Shown here in pieces: positions 44,313 to 53,400 of a stretch of DNA of 64,000 nt. The translations under genes were made by a program, and so were the position numbers. Origin of the DNA: Paenibacillus wulumuqiensis (GTDB lineage: Bacteria; Bacillota; Bacilli; Paenibacillales; Paenibacillaceae); NCBI RefSeq assembly GCF_000971965.1, contig NZ_KQ040792.1:558001-622000 (forward strand), in the 5' to 3' direction. The first letter of the stretch is position 1. Each line of letters starts with the position of its first letter. The notes below the pieces were generated by a model. The model ran no database searches. It was not told the origin of the DNA and was given only the letters and a program-made list of their open reading frames with translations.

Positions 44313-44725
44313 GGATGCTGGCCATAGACACTCTGGGTGATGATATCGGTCAGTTCCTCTTTTTGTGCCCGGTATGTATCCGGTGAAAGAGTTCCGTCAA
44401 TCAGCCGCTGTGTAAGCATTTCGTTCATTTGTGCCACCTGCAGGTCAATAATGGCCTGTGGGTTTTTGTTGTTACGGCGGGCAGTCTCAGCCAGTGTATG
44501 GCCTTCATACAGATCATCATAGACATCCTCATCTGAAGCAGCGCCAAGCGCACCGAGGAAAGGGTCCTGCTGTTCACGGGTGACGGAAGAAGTGGACGAT
44601 GTGGCAATTGACTGCGCGTTGGCTTGCTCCCCGAGTAACAGACTGCTGATGGCGATACCGAGCAGCAGCGTGCTGATCATCGCTTTCCCTTTACGGATTC
44701 GGCGATAGGTGTTCGTGCTTTTCAT
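44300..44725 (-). CDS. Secreted hypothetical protein
   Basis: 141 residues. Signal peptide: basic start (RRIRKGKAM), hydrophobic core (ISTLLLGIAISSLLLG) and likely cleavage at ANAQ. The mature region has GHTLAETARRNNKNPQAIIDL, which looks like the start of a LysM- or bacillar YckD-type helical repeat, and ends in a charged helix with many Gln and Glu. Such proteins are common in Paenibacillus and of unknown role. GTGAGG precedes the ATG. Its stop lies inside the end of the convergent GNAT gene. Confidence 0.72.
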   Translation of the reverse strand: MKSTNTYRRIRKGKAMISTLLLGIAISSLLLGEQANAQSIATSSTSSVTREQQDPFLGALGAASDEDVYDDLYEGHTLAETARRNNKNPQAIIDLQVAQMNEMLTQRLIDGTLSPDTYRAQKEELTDIITQSVYGQHPYNQ

Positions 44726-45105
44726 ATGGATACCTCACTTTTTTTCATGCTGTCTTGCTAATCTTACCTTCTCATCTTACCCTCTCCGGCTTAAAGGAAA
44801 CTTAAAAGCATGTAAAGAATAGCTAAAACATCTGCAGCGAAATGTAAACATATCTCCGCCTGTACACCAATCAGCTGATAATTTACAAATAAATCCTGTT
44901 CCGGACGCAGATCATGTTTCAAAGGACAGGGGAACCATTTAAGTAATACTTAACAAGCGACATACCAAAATTTACTAAATAACAGGTACTGAATGATCAT
45001 AAAAGTAAATGGGTAGTCTCTTCATCCCGCCCTTCACCGAAGTATCCGTAGGAACCCAAGTTATCGTCATGGCCGATCAGGAAGAAACGAAATGGAGGAT
45101 ACGAT
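44726..45105. other. Intergenic stretch without assigned feature
   Basis: 380 AT-rich bases between the divergent secreted-protein gene and the HPt-REC gene. They should hold both promoters. I looked for a c-di-GMP riboswitch here because of the GGDEF-like gene downstream and did not find its consensus. Confidence 0.3.
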
Positions 45106-46752
45106 ATGGAGCGTATGCGTAAATATCAGCTGTTGTTCAAAAGGCAGATCCAGGAACAGCTTCAGAAAATGCTGGCATCGGAGGCCGAGACACCGGAAAG
45201 CGAAGTCTACCGGATGATTCACTCGATCAAAGGAACAGCAGGAACGATCGGTCTGCCCGGATGGTATGCGGAAGCTATTCGTCTGTTGATGGCATTTGAT
45301 GAAGAAGGAGAACGGACGTTTACCAGCAATCAGCTGTTCCGAATGCTGGAACCGCTGATTGAACTGTCCCGTACGACAGAACTGGAACTGACTATGGCCA
45401 ATCTTCCTGAAGAGGCGGATGACGAAGCCAGTCCGCAGCGCAATATATCAGCTACAGGTACCGTGCTGGTGCTGGATGACGATATTGGACTCCTGACCCT
45501 GCTCAAGGATGAATTGGAAACGCAGGGACTGATGGTACTGGCTACTCCTTATCCGGACAAAGCGCTGAAATGGTTCTATGATATGCAGCCGGACTGTCTG
45601 GTGCTGAATTTGGTGCTGCCAGACTCGAATGGGTTCCACTTTTTGTCACAAATTCAGGCGCTCTGCGACCTGCATCTGATCCCGGTAATCATCATCAGCG
45701 CACGCAGTGACAAGGATACGCGTATGCGCGGATATGAGGCAGGGGCGGATGAGTTTATGGCCAAGCCGCTGGAGATGGATGAATTCTCACTGCGCGTCCG
45801 CAAGCTGGTCGCCCGCAAAAGGAGGTTGAACCGACTGCTGATGCTGGATGAAAATACGGGAGCCTTTACGATGAATATTCTCGATCAGCAGCTGCCCCGG
45901 TTCGCCGGACAGCGGGGCGGAGCCAACCTGATTGCTGTGCATCTGCAGGGAATGCGCGGATACAATGAACGCTGGGGCTATGAAGCCGGAGACCGGCAGC
46001 TGCGCCAATTCTCGGATTATATCCGTATGCAGCTGCGTGTAGAGGATATATGGGTGCATGAACGATCCGGACACTTCTATCTGCTGCAGCCGGAATTTAC
46101 GAGAGAGCAGAGCTTTGCCTTTATGGATAATCTGCTGCACACCGGAGATATTGCCGGTATGCTGGAGGAAGTACAACTGGCGGTACAGTATGCGATTCTG
46201 CCGGTACAGGGAGACCCGACTCATCCGGGACTGGTCAGCGAAGCGTTGAGTCAGGTGAATCGTATGCTGACAGCAGCCGAGCAGTATGAACAGGGCAGCA
46301 GCGGTATGGCAGCATCTGTGCCTGCTGTCCTGCCGGGCAGCAGTATACTGCCGCTTCGACTGGCAATTGTGGACGACGATCCGCTGATTCGCAGCATACT
46401 GGAACGGCAGCTGCGTGATATTGGCGGAAATCAGCCGATAGAGCTGCGCGCCTATGAGGACGGACTGGCTTTTATGGAAGATTCATGGAATCAGGAGCCA
46501 GGGCGGTATTTGCTCATTCTGGACCGGATGATGCCTCGTATGAACGGGATGGAAGTGCTGGCACGCGTTCGTGAGCGATCCAGTGCTTCTGCGATCTATA
46601 CGGTACTGATGCTGACGAGTATCGATAATGAACAGGGGATTGCCGAAGCGATTCGTGCGGGGGCCGATGATTATATGACCAAGCCGTTCAGTATGGTCGA
46701 GCTGGAAGCAAGGGTTCGCCGTCTGCTCAGCAAGGTATATACGAATAAATAA
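45106..46752 (+). CDS. Multidomain signalling protein HPt-REC-GGDEF(degenerate)-REC
   Basis: 548 residues, no membrane segment. An HPt domain at about 1-95 has His39 in MIHSIKGTAG. Receiver 1 (about 118-235) has the acidic triad DDD (124-126) and Lys220, but the phosphoacceptor is Asn168 (LVLNLVLPDSNG). Residues about 240-400 keep a GGDEF outline (YNERWGYEAGDRQLRQF) but have RSGHFYLL in place of the catalytic loop, so no cyclase activity is expected. Receiver 2 (about 417-543) is intact: DDD 423-425, Asp473, Lys526. Likely a phosphorelay hub. ATGGAGG precedes the start. Confidence 0.9.
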   Translation: MERMRKYQLLFKRQIQEQLQKMLASEAETPESEVYRMIHSIKGTAGTIGLPGWYAEAIRLLMAFDEEGERTFTSNQLFRMLEPLIELSRTTELELTMANLPEEADDEASPQRNISATGTVLVLDDDIGLLTLLKDELETQGLMVLATPYPDKALKWFYDMQPDCLVLNLVLPDSNGFHFLSQIQALCDLHLIPVIIISARSDKDTRMRGYEAGADEFMAKPLEMDEFSLRVRKLVARKRRLNRLLMLDENTGAFTMNILDQQLPRFAGQRGGANLIAVHLQGMRGYNERWGYEAGDRQLRQFSDYIRMQLRVEDIWVHERSGHFYLLQPEFTREQSFAFMDNLLHTGDIAGMLEEVQLAVQYAILPVQGDPTHPGLVSEALSQVNRMLTAAEQYEQGSSGMAASVPAVLPGSSILPLRLAIVDDDPLIRSILERQLRDIGGNQPIELRAYEDGLAFMEDSWNQEPGRYLLILDRMMPRMNGMEVLARVRERSSASAIYTVLMLTSIDNEQGIAEAIRAGADDYMTKPFSMVELEARVRRLLSKVYTNK

Positions 46753-46857
46753 ACAGGGATGTTGGTACAGAGGCAAGATCTATGGATGTAACAGTAAATC
46801 GGTACAAGCAAAGGGCAGCAGAAACAAGGCGGTTTATCTTTAGAGCAGTTATGGGAT

Positions 46858-46916
46858 AAATGCATCATATGAAGATATCCATTCCGTGAGGATATTCTCA
46901 TATGATGCATTTATTT
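46858..46916 (+). terminator. Terminator of the HPt-REC gene
   Basis: Perfect 15-base arms AAATGCATCATATGA and TCATATGATGCATTT, with an inner GATATCC/GGATAT stem, followed by ATTTT. Confidence 0.85.
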
Positions 46917-46943
46917 TGAACAGAATTATTTCTATTAAGCAAT

Positions 46944-46979
46944 CATAAAAAATAGACCGGAGCAGATGCCCGGTCTATT
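46944..46979 (-). terminator. Terminator of the DUF2164-GNAT unit
   Basis: AATAGACCGG pairs with CCGGTCTATT around nine bases; on the minus strand it is followed by TTTTTTATG. Confidence 0.88.
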
Positions 46980-47020
46980 TGAATATAGCGAATAGCGTCT
47001 TGTACTCGTCCTGTATCCGG

Positions 47021-47569
47021 TTAGCGTTTGAGCTTCCATTCCTGCTGCAGCATGCCGTAGATGGCATGATCCACATAGCCGGATGGCAGCAGCTCGGTCT
47101 CGCGGATGATGCCTTCCAGAATAAAGCCCAGACGTTCCGGAACGGCACGGCTGCGCTTGTTGGCGGTGGCACAGCGGACTTCGACCCGGTGCAGGTTCAG
47201 CTCCAGCAGCGCGTAATCGACCATGACGCGCAGCGCCGAGGTGACCAGTCCGTGTCCCTGGTAATTTTCGCCGAGCCAGTAGCCAATACCGACCGTACGA
47301 TGATTCCAGTTGATCTCATGGAAGCCGATAATGCCGGCGAGTTGATCCTTGTACCAGATGCCGGCGGTGAAGCCGCCATTTTCCATCGACTGTGTCAGCG
47401 CGGCACGAACATAGTCTTCGCTTGCCTGCACGGAAGTGGTGGCATCCACCCAGGAGAGCCACTGGCGCAGATACGAGCGCGACTGGTCGATCAGCTGGTA
47501 AATATGACGGGCATGGGCAGGCTCCAGCGGCCGAAGCTCTGTATCGTCATCCAATATATATGTAAACAT
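47021..47569 (-). CDS. GNAT acetyltransferase, RimJ/RimL type
   Basis: 182 residues. It has ELRPLEPAHARHIYQLI at the N-terminus, VGIGYWLGENYQGHGLVTSALRV-like acetyl-CoA site (GYWLGENYQGHGLVTSA), LHRVEVRCATANKRSRAVPERLGF and a final GYVDHAIYGML, the standard RimJ/RimL (protein or small-molecule N-acetyltransferase, e.g. YdaF) layout. The start ATG follows GAGAGG at eleven bases; longer readings would overlap the upstream gene. It lies 49 bases after the DUF2164 gene and shares its terminator. Confidence 0.9.
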   Translation of the reverse strand: MFTYILDDDTELRPLEPAHARHIYQLIDQSRSYLRQWLSWVDATTSVQASEDYVRAALTQSMENGGFTAGIWYKDQLAGIIGFHEINWNHRTVGIGYWLGENYQGHGLVTSALRVMVDYALLELNLHRVEVRCATANKRSRAVPERLGFILEGIIRETELLPSGYVDHAIYGMLQQEWKLKR

Positions 47570-47618
47570 GCGGGGAATTCCTCTCTTTCCTGAATAAAAT
47601 AACGATGATATGGGCATC

Positions 47619-47876
47619 TTATCGCGGCCGCAGCGGTGAACGCTGTTCAAGGGCGTAGATATCTTCTTCCAGACCGGCCATACGCTCATTCACGAGGGTG
47701 CGGCAGTCCGACAAAGCCTGATTATACACGTGGGGACCGACCGATTTCAAAAAGAAATCCAGTACCGTATCCGCAGCGAGTTCACCGATGCTTTCTCCCC
47801 GTTCCATTTCAAAAAACTGACGGATATCGGCGATCAGAAGCTCGCGGGTGTCCCGTGGTAATTGTAAAGGTTGCAT
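47619..47876 (-). CDS. DUF2164 family protein
   Basis: 85 residues. The sequence LIADIRQFFEMERGESIGELAADTVLDFFLKSVGPHVYNQAL matches in pieces the DUF2164 pattern (I-Q-x-Y-F-x-x-E-x-x-E-x-I-G-x-L-x-A, then D-F-x-x-x-x-G-x-x-x-Y-N). All-helical small protein, function unknown. GGAGGATCGCTT precedes the ATG. First gene of a two-gene unit with the GNAT gene. Confidence 0.85.
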   Translation of the reverse strand: MQPLQLPRDTRELLIADIRQFFEMERGESIGELAADTVLDFFLKSVGPHVYNQALSDCRTLVNERMAGLEEDIYALEQRSPLRPR

Positions 47877-48075
47877 AAGCGATCCTCCTTGCAGACGATT
47901 TAACTTATATGCTACCGTATTCACTGCCTTCCGTCAAAGCCATTTAGCCGCAATTATAGCGTTTGCAGGCAGGACTGGAGTCGCTTCATGAAGGCGCTAT
48001 CCTTGCCTAAGTTTTCAGAACCGTTATAATAGAAATTATTCGTAACAGAAACTGAACGACGAAAGGTTGATAGGC

Positions 48076-49776
48076 GTGGAGAACGAGAATTTGACTCCTT
48101 CTAATTTTATCAAGACCATTATTACCGAAGACCTGAAGTCCGGCAAGGTCAACAAAGTGGTAACCCGCTTCCCGCCGGAACCGAACGGTTATCTTCATAT
48201 TGGACATGCCAAGGCCATCTGGGTCAATTTTGCACTGGCAGACGAGTTTGGCGGCAGAACGCATCTGCGCTTTGACGATACGAACCCTGCCAAGGAAGAC
48301 GAAGAGTATGTACGTTCCATCGAAGCCGATGTCAAATGGCTCGGCTATGAATGGGAAGGCAAGTATTTTGCTTCCGACTATTTTGACTTTATGTATGAAA
48401 AGGCAGAGCTGCTGATCAACAAAGGTCTGGCCTATGTGGATGACCAGTCTGCAGACCAGATCCGTGAGACACGTGGAACATTGACCGAACCCGGACAGGA
48501 CAGCCCTTACCGCAATCGTACGGTCGAGGAGAACCTGGACCTGTTCCGCCAGATGCGTGACGGCAAGTTCGCCAACGGGGAAAAGGTACTGCGTGCCAAG
48601 ATCGACATGACTTCGCCGAACATCAATATGCGTGATCCGGTGATCTACCGTATCGCTCATCTGGAGCATCACAATACCGGTAACAAATGGTGCATCTATC
48701 CCATGTATACATTTGCCCATCCGCTGGAAGATGCCTACGAGAATATTACGCATTCCCTCTGTACGGTGGAATTCGAAGATCAGCGTCCATTCTATGACTG
48801 GGTGATCCGCGAGTGTGACGTGGATGCCGAGCCGCATCAGTATGAATATGGCCGCCTGAATCTCGCCCAGACGCTGACCAGCAAGCGCAAGCTCAAGCTG
48901 CTCGTGGACGAGAACATCGTCGATGGCTGGGATGATCCGCGTATGCCGACGATCTCGGGAATGAGACGCCGCGGCTTTACACCGGAAGCGCTGCGCTCGT
49001 TTGTGTACGAGACAGGCATTTCCAAAAGTCAGGGAATTGTAGATCTGCAAATGCTGGACCACTTTGTCCGTGAAGATCTCAAGCTGCGTGTACCGCGCAC
49101 GATGGGCGTACTGCGTCCGCTCAAAGTAGTCATCACCAACTATCCGGCAGGACAGGTAGAGATGCTGGATGCGGAGAATAACCCGGAGAACGAAGAGATG
49201 GGTATTCGCCAGATTCCATTTTCCCGCGAGATCTATATCGAGCAGGATGACTTTATGGAAGAACCGCCGAGCAAGTATCATCGTCTGTTCCCTGGCAATG
49301 AAGTGCGCCTGAAGCACGCGTACTTTATCAAATGCAACGACTTTATCAAGGACGAAGACGGCAATGTGGTGGAGATTCACTGCACCTACGATCCGGAGAC
49401 CAAGAGCGGTACCGGCTTTACCGGACGCAAAGTCAAAGGAACGATCCACTGGGTGGAAGCGACGCAGGCTGTACCTGCCGAGTTCCGTCTGTATGAGCCG
49501 CTGATCAAAGCGGAAGAAGAAGAGCTCGTGGAAGAGACAAGCGGCGGCAATGATGAGATTCCAGAGAAAACATTCCTGGATTCCATCAATCCGAACTCGC
49601 TGGAAGTGGTGCACGGATTCGTGGAGCCGGGACTCAAAAATTCCGTAGCCTACGACCGCTACCAATTTTTCCGCCATGGCTATTTCAGCGCCGATCCGAA
49701 ATACACCATGCCTGGCGATCCGGTATTCAACCTGGTCGTATCGATGAAGAGCTCATTCAAAATGCCAAAAGTCTAA
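48076..49776 (+). CDS. glnS: Glutaminyl-tRNA synthetase
   Basis: Charges tRNA-Gln with glutamine. The 566 residues show the class I motif as [13 protein letters not shown], the specificity region [15 protein letters not shown], and TLTSKRKL as the KMSKS equivalent, then the two beta-barrel anticodon domains ([18 protein letters not shown] onward). The GTG start has AAAGG nine bases upstream; a TTG three codons before would abut it. Most bacilli lack GlnRS and use GatCAB instead, whereas Paenibacillaceae often carry one, presumably by ancient transfer. No YqeY fusion at the C-terminus here. Confidence 0.95.
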   Translation: MENENLTPSNFIKTIITEDLKSGKVNKVVTRFPPEPNGYLHIGHAKAIWVNFALADEFGGRTHLRFDDTNPAKEDEEYVRSIEADVKWLGYEWEGKYFASDYFDFMYEKAELLINKGLAYVDDQSADQIRETRGTLTEPGQDSPYRNRTVEENLDLFRQMRDGKFANGEKVLRAKIDMTSPNINMRDPVIYRIAHLEHHNTGNKWCIYPMYTFAHPLEDAYENITHSLCTVEFEDQRPFYDWVIRECDVDAEPHQYEYGRLNLAQTLTSKRKLKLLVDENIVDGWDDPRMPTISGMRRRGFTPEALRSFVYETGISKSQGIVDLQMLDHFVREDLKLRVPRTMGVLRPLKVVITNYPAGQVEMLDAENNPENEEMGIRQIPFSREIYIEQDDFMEEPPSKYHRLFPGNEVRLKHAYFIKCNDFIKDEDGNVVEIHCTYDPETKSGTGFTGRKVKGTIHWVEATQAVPAEFRLYEPLIKAEEEELVEETSGGNDEIPEKTFLDSINPNSLEVVHGFVEPGLKNSVAYDRYQFFRHGYFSADPKYTMPGDPVFNLVVSMKSSFKMPKV

Positions 49777-49842
49777 TTAAACTTCTGCGACCGCATCAAG
49801 CGGTATAAAGCATAAAGTATGAATATAAATAATAAGCCATTA

Positions 49843-49878
49843 AAAAAGCCGGAACTGTGCAGACAGTTCCGGCTTTTT
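49843..49878. terminator. Bidirectional terminator between glnS and the MFS gene
   Basis: Perfect 16-base arms AAAAAGCCGGAACTGT and ACAGTTCCGGCTTTTT around four bases. It serves both convergent genes. The 160 bases beyond it toward the MFS gene hold nothing recognised. Confidence 0.92.
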
Positions 49879-50042
49879 GTCGTATTCCCGGTATTCGCAA
49901 TAGCTATTCGATGGACAGCCATGTGATTCTGCCGGATCTGGATATTCCGTGTATCCTGCAGAATGTGTGAGCCTGCGAAGCTTCGCGAACCATAATTGTT
50001 TTCGATACAAGCAGATATTCGGCTGCCGATCATCCAAGTGGT

Positions 50043-51239
50043 TTATTCTTCATCCGGCAGCTGATAGCCTGTCCGCCGCACATTGAGCCACATCAGGATA
50101 AATCCGACCGCTCCGGCAAAGGACAGCAGCATGCCGACCAGATACATATGCTCCGAACCGAAGTTCTGGAACAGCCAGCCGCCGAGGAAGCCGGCGATGA
50201 CTCCGGCCAGACCGCTCCAGGTCATCGTGTAGATCGCCTGACCGGAGCTGCGGAACTGATTAGGTACGAACATCATGGTCAGCTGGGTGCCGACATAGAA
50301 ATAACCGCCAAATGTCACTGCATGCAGCAGCTGGATAAATACGACCTGCAGCGGGCTGACCGCCTCCGCCATCAATAGCCAGCGGAGGGTGAACAGGATG
50401 CTCACAATCGCCAGCCAGCCCAGCATAAAGGAAATCCGGCGCTTCAGGAACCGGTCAAACAGCAGGAACAATGCCGCTTCAAAAATCGATGAAGCAAATA
50501 CCGCCCAGCCGACCATGCTTTTGCTGCCGCCCAGTTCAATCACATACAGCGAGAGAAAGGTACTGTTCATCATATTCGGAATGGACACAAGTACCCCGAG
50601 CACGATAAAGCCGACAAAGTATCCATTACCGCTGAACTGGCGCAGTGCCCGCCAGCTGAGTGCAGCGGCTCCGCCCGGCGAGCGGGTCTGTGCAGGCATG
50701 ACCAGCATCAATCCAATCGCCACCAGCAGCAGTACGGTAAAGACGATCCCAATCCTGGAGACGCCCAGATAGTCGATCACCGGACCAGCCGCGACCGCAG
50801 TCAGTGCCCAGCCTATCGATCCGTACAGCCGGAATCCGCCGAACTTGTACGGCGTCCCATCGATATAGTTCAGAATCAGCGTACTGGTCTGAGCAAACAT
50901 CGGTGTCTGGAAAAAGAAAAAGCAGGCCATTACTATATAAATAAGCGTGTAATTATGTACCTGGAATACCATCTGCACGAGCAGCAGGGTACCGGTCATC
51001 ATGATCAGCAGAATCAAGCGTGTATTTTGCAGTCGGTCGCTGTAATAGCCCCAGAACGGATTGGCAAAGAGCGAGATAAAAGGACCGATCGCCATCAGCG
51101 CACCAATCTGGCTCTGGCTCATCCCGATATCCTGCAGATACAGCTGAAAGAAACTTGTAAAAATAACCATCGTTCCATATATGAAAAAAGTATACCAACG
51201 AAGGGAGAGGAGTGCAGGCTGAGACGAAGGTGAACGCAT
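50043..51239 (-). CDS. MFS transporter (MFS_1-like / LacY-related)
   Basis: 398 residues, twelve helices. It resembles the branch containing the 3-phenylpropionate transporter HcaT and nucleoside/sugar symporters: WYTFFIYGTMVIFTSFFQLYLQ at the start, GALMAIGPFISLFANPFWGYYSDR at helices 2-3, and FGGFRLYGSIGWAL in the middle (the conserved R-x-x-G-S-x-G). Substrate unknown. GGAAAGGG is about eleven bases before the ATG. Single gene. Confidence 0.88.
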   Translation of the reverse strand: MRSPSSQPALLSLRWYTFFIYGTMVIFTSFFQLYLQDIGMSQSQIGALMAIGPFISLFANPFWGYYSDRLQNTRLILLIMMTGTLLLVQMVFQVHNYTLIYIVMACFFFFQTPMFAQTSTLILNYIDGTPYKFGGFRLYGSIGWALTAVAAGPVIDYLGVSRIGIVFTVLLLVAIGLMLVMPAQTRSPGGAAALSWRALRQFSGNGYFVGFIVLGVLVSIPNMMNSTFLSLYVIELGGSKSMVGWAVFASSIFEAALFLLFDRFLKRRISFMLGWLAIVSILFTLRWLLMAEAVSPLQVVFIQLLHAVTFGGYFYVGTQLTMMFVPNQFRSSGQAIYTMTWSGLAGVIAGFLGGWLFQNFGSEHMYLVGMLLSFAGAVGFILMWLNVRRTGYQLPDEE

Positions 51240-51490
51240 GACGGGCCAACCCTTTCCGAGAACTTTTAGTTCACTGTATCATTTGTTGAAAGGGGATACA
51301 AACCATTTTGGACGAAATTCATCTAACGGTGGATTCGTAATTACTCCGCTGTCACCTTTTCGCAATAATCTGTGAATTCCTTGCCGGATTACGCAGCAGA
51401 GGTTCGATCCTGATCAGGATGCAGTATACTGTTGAACAGGAAGAGAAGTGAACAGACAGGAGAGAGTGAGCATGAGCAGGAGGGAACACC

Positions 51491-52138
51491 ATGTATAAGG
51501 ATACAGCTGGCATTATTCTGGCCGGTGGACAGTCCCGGCGGATGGGGACAGATAAGGCGCTGCTCAAGATCGGGGAGCGCAGCGTGATTGAACGGGTCGC
51601 AGCAGCATTGGGGAGCTGTGTACCCCAGCTGTGTCTGGCTGCCGCCGAGGACCGCAGTTATGACTTTTTGCAGCTGCCAACAGCCCCAGATCGGTTTCCC
51701 GGGCAGGGACCTTTGTCGGGACTGTATGCAGGGATGAATGCACTGGATGCACAGTGGTATGTGCTCAGCGCCTGTGATCTGCCTTTTGCCAGTACACGGC
51801 TCTTGGAACTGCTGCTGCAGAAGGCACAATCTGCAGCAGACGGACTGCCGGTACAGGCTGTGCTGCCGACCTATCAGGGACGCCGGCATCCGCTGTATGC
51901 CGTATATCATCACAGTGTACGTCCTTCGCTGGAGACAGCTCTGCAAAAGGGGCAGCTGAGGGTAATGGATTGGCTGAATCAGCATCGTACGATAGAACTT
52001 TCACTAGAACAGCTACTGGAGCAGCACAGCCAACAGGCAAAAGGTGACCTGTCCTCCTGGTGTCTGCACAATATGAACGACCCCGAAGCATACAAGCAGG
52101 CGCTTCAACAGGCGGATAGCAGCAGATTTTTGCAGTGA
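51491..52138 (+). CDS. mobA: Molybdenum cofactor guanylyltransferase
   Basis: Adds GMP to molybdopterin to make MGD for DMSO-reductase-type enzymes. The 215 residues have the nucleotide site ILAGGQSRRMGTDKALL (about 8-24), PGQGPLSGLYAGM, the metal-binding VLSACDLPFAS, and RRHPLYAVYH, all in the expected order. CAGGAGG precedes the ATG. A TorD-type chaperone follows, supporting a link to assembly of a molybdoenzyme that lies outside the window. Confidence 0.94.
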   Translation: MYKDTAGIILAGGQSRRMGTDKALLKIGERSVIERVAAALGSCVPQLCLAAAEDRSYDFLQLPTAPDRFPGQGPLSGLYAGMNALDAQWYVLSACDLPFASTRLLELLLQKAQSAADGLPVQAVLPTYQGRRHPLYAVYHHSVRPSLETALQKGQLRVMDWLNQHRTIELSLEQLLEQHSQQAKGDLSSWCLHNMNDPEAYKQALQQADSSRFLQ

Positions 52139-52381
52139 ATATGATACTTGGCATAGACAAAAGGGGCAGAGCCGCCGCCAAACATGGCTATTTTATGAAC
52201 TTAGGGCTATTTGCCCCCTATTTCTGCCCAATTCAGGTACAATACAGGTAGGAAATACGTTGTCCAACAGATGGTTTTGGTTGACAGACTGCGCTGCCAA
52301 ATTGTTCGTTTCCCTACTTGGTCGCTAAGTTGCAAGCGCTGACATATGATAAGTGAATAATATCACAAGGGGTGTATTCTC

Positions 52382-53050
52382 ATGACAGTAAAGATGGAAA
52401 CATGCATGAAGACAGATTGGTTGTACAGCCGGGTCATGACCTATCGTTTGCTGAGTGAAATGCTGCAGCGGCGTCCTACGCTGTCCAAGCTGATTGAATG
52501 GCGCAAGGAAGCCGGACGCATCCGGATTCTGTCCGGACAGACCAACCCGCTGATCCATATGCTGGAGAATATACCGCTGACCAATATTATTCAGTATGCG
52601 TATAACGAATGTGTCCAGTACGACCAGCTTTTCCTGGAGCAGCGGCTGCCGCATCGTCCGCGTGCTGCGGAATATCTGCCTGGTGCCCAGGAGCGCTGGA
52701 GTTATGAGGCTACACTGAATTCGATCTATGCGCGAGCAGGTATTGCTTTTAAAAAGATGGATCAGGAGACCGATGATCATATCGGGATCGAATTGGAATT
52801 CATGTCACTGCTGGCTGAGCGTATGGCCGAGAGCGAAGGCAATGTGCTGGAGCAGAATGCGATGATCCAGGCACAGACGGATTTTCTGGAACATTACCTG
52901 CTGCCATGGGTGCCGTCTTTCTGCCGGGAGCTGAATGAGGCAGCCGAGCATGACCTGTATCAGATGTGGGCGGAGACCGCATCCGCCTATCTGATCGAAG
53001 ATCTGTATAACCTGCGTGTGTACGCAGCCGAGCAGCATTTGTTACGATAA
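52382..53050 (+). CDS. TorD/DmsD family molybdoenzyme chaperone
   Basis: 222-residue, all-helical protein. The layout YSRVMTYRLLSEMLQRRPT, YAYNECVQYDQLFLEQ-like first half and the second half with ELEFMSLLAER and QTDFLEHYLLPWVPSFCREL is that of TorD/NarJ/DmsD chaperones (the L-x-x-E-x-x-F-M and H-x-x-x-W-V-P-x-F patterns). These guide insertion of the molybdenum cofactor and Tat export. AAGGGG lies before the ATG. It follows mobA by 243 bases. Confidence 0.82.
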   Translation: MTVKMETCMKTDWLYSRVMTYRLLSEMLQRRPTLSKLIEWRKEAGRIRILSGQTNPLIHMLENIPLTNIIQYAYNECVQYDQLFLEQRLPHRPRAAEYLPGAQERWSYEATLNSIYARAGIAFKKMDQETDDHIGIELEFMSLLAERMAESEGNVLEQNAMIQAQTDFLEHYLLPWVPSFCRELNEAAEHDLYQMWAETASAYLIEDLYNLRVYAAEQHLLR

Positions 53051-53176
53051 TCCGAATAGACCACCATATCGATCATCTATTCTCTGTTAAAAGAATAATT
53101 TTGTCTACCAAATAGGTCAAAACAGGCGTCAAACCTGTCTCTCCTGTCCAATGATCATTAAAGGGGGAATACCGCC

Positions 53177-53377
53177 TTGCCTACGTACCGATGTTTGAAG
53201 TCCAAAATTGTCGTCACGTCAGTCGAGCAGGTCAGGGAATTTCCGTCACTGGACTGGGCCCGGCAGTATGCACTGCGGGAACTGGTTCCTCATGAGATTA
53301 ACTTTGTGATTCGGGATGATGATACAGGTGAACTTTTTATGGATGTACGATTTGCCACACATACAAATAACCCCTGA
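53177..53377 (+). CDS. Small hypothetical protein
   Basis: 66 residues from a TTG with GGGGGA eight bases upstream, a well-placed site. Sequence CLKSKIVVTSVEQVREFPSL then WARQYALRELVPHEINFVIR and DDDTGELFMDV suggests a compact alpha/beta fold. Not recognised. Its stop codon is inside the shared terminator hairpin. It may belong to the mobA-torD unit. Confidence 0.6.
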   Translation: MPTYRCLKSKIVVTSVEQVREFPSLDWARQYALRELVPHEINFVIRDDDTGELFMDVRFATHTNNP

Positions 53378-53400
53378 GCCTAGGACTCAGGGGTTATTTG
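53364..53400. terminator. Bidirectional terminator overlapping two gene ends
   Basis: Perfect 15-base arms CAAATAACCCCTGAG and CTCAGGGGTTATTTG around seven bases. Both convergent genes have their stop codons within it. Confidence 0.88.

Noticed and set aside
44726-45105. c-di-GMP riboswitch before the HPt-REC-GGDEF gene
   Set aside because: The conserved core and tetraloop-receptor sequences were not found.
48007-49677. Open frame of 556 codons antisense to glnS
   Set aside because: Low-complexity text without family features, exactly opposite a conserved synthetase gene; it arises from codon bias of glnS.
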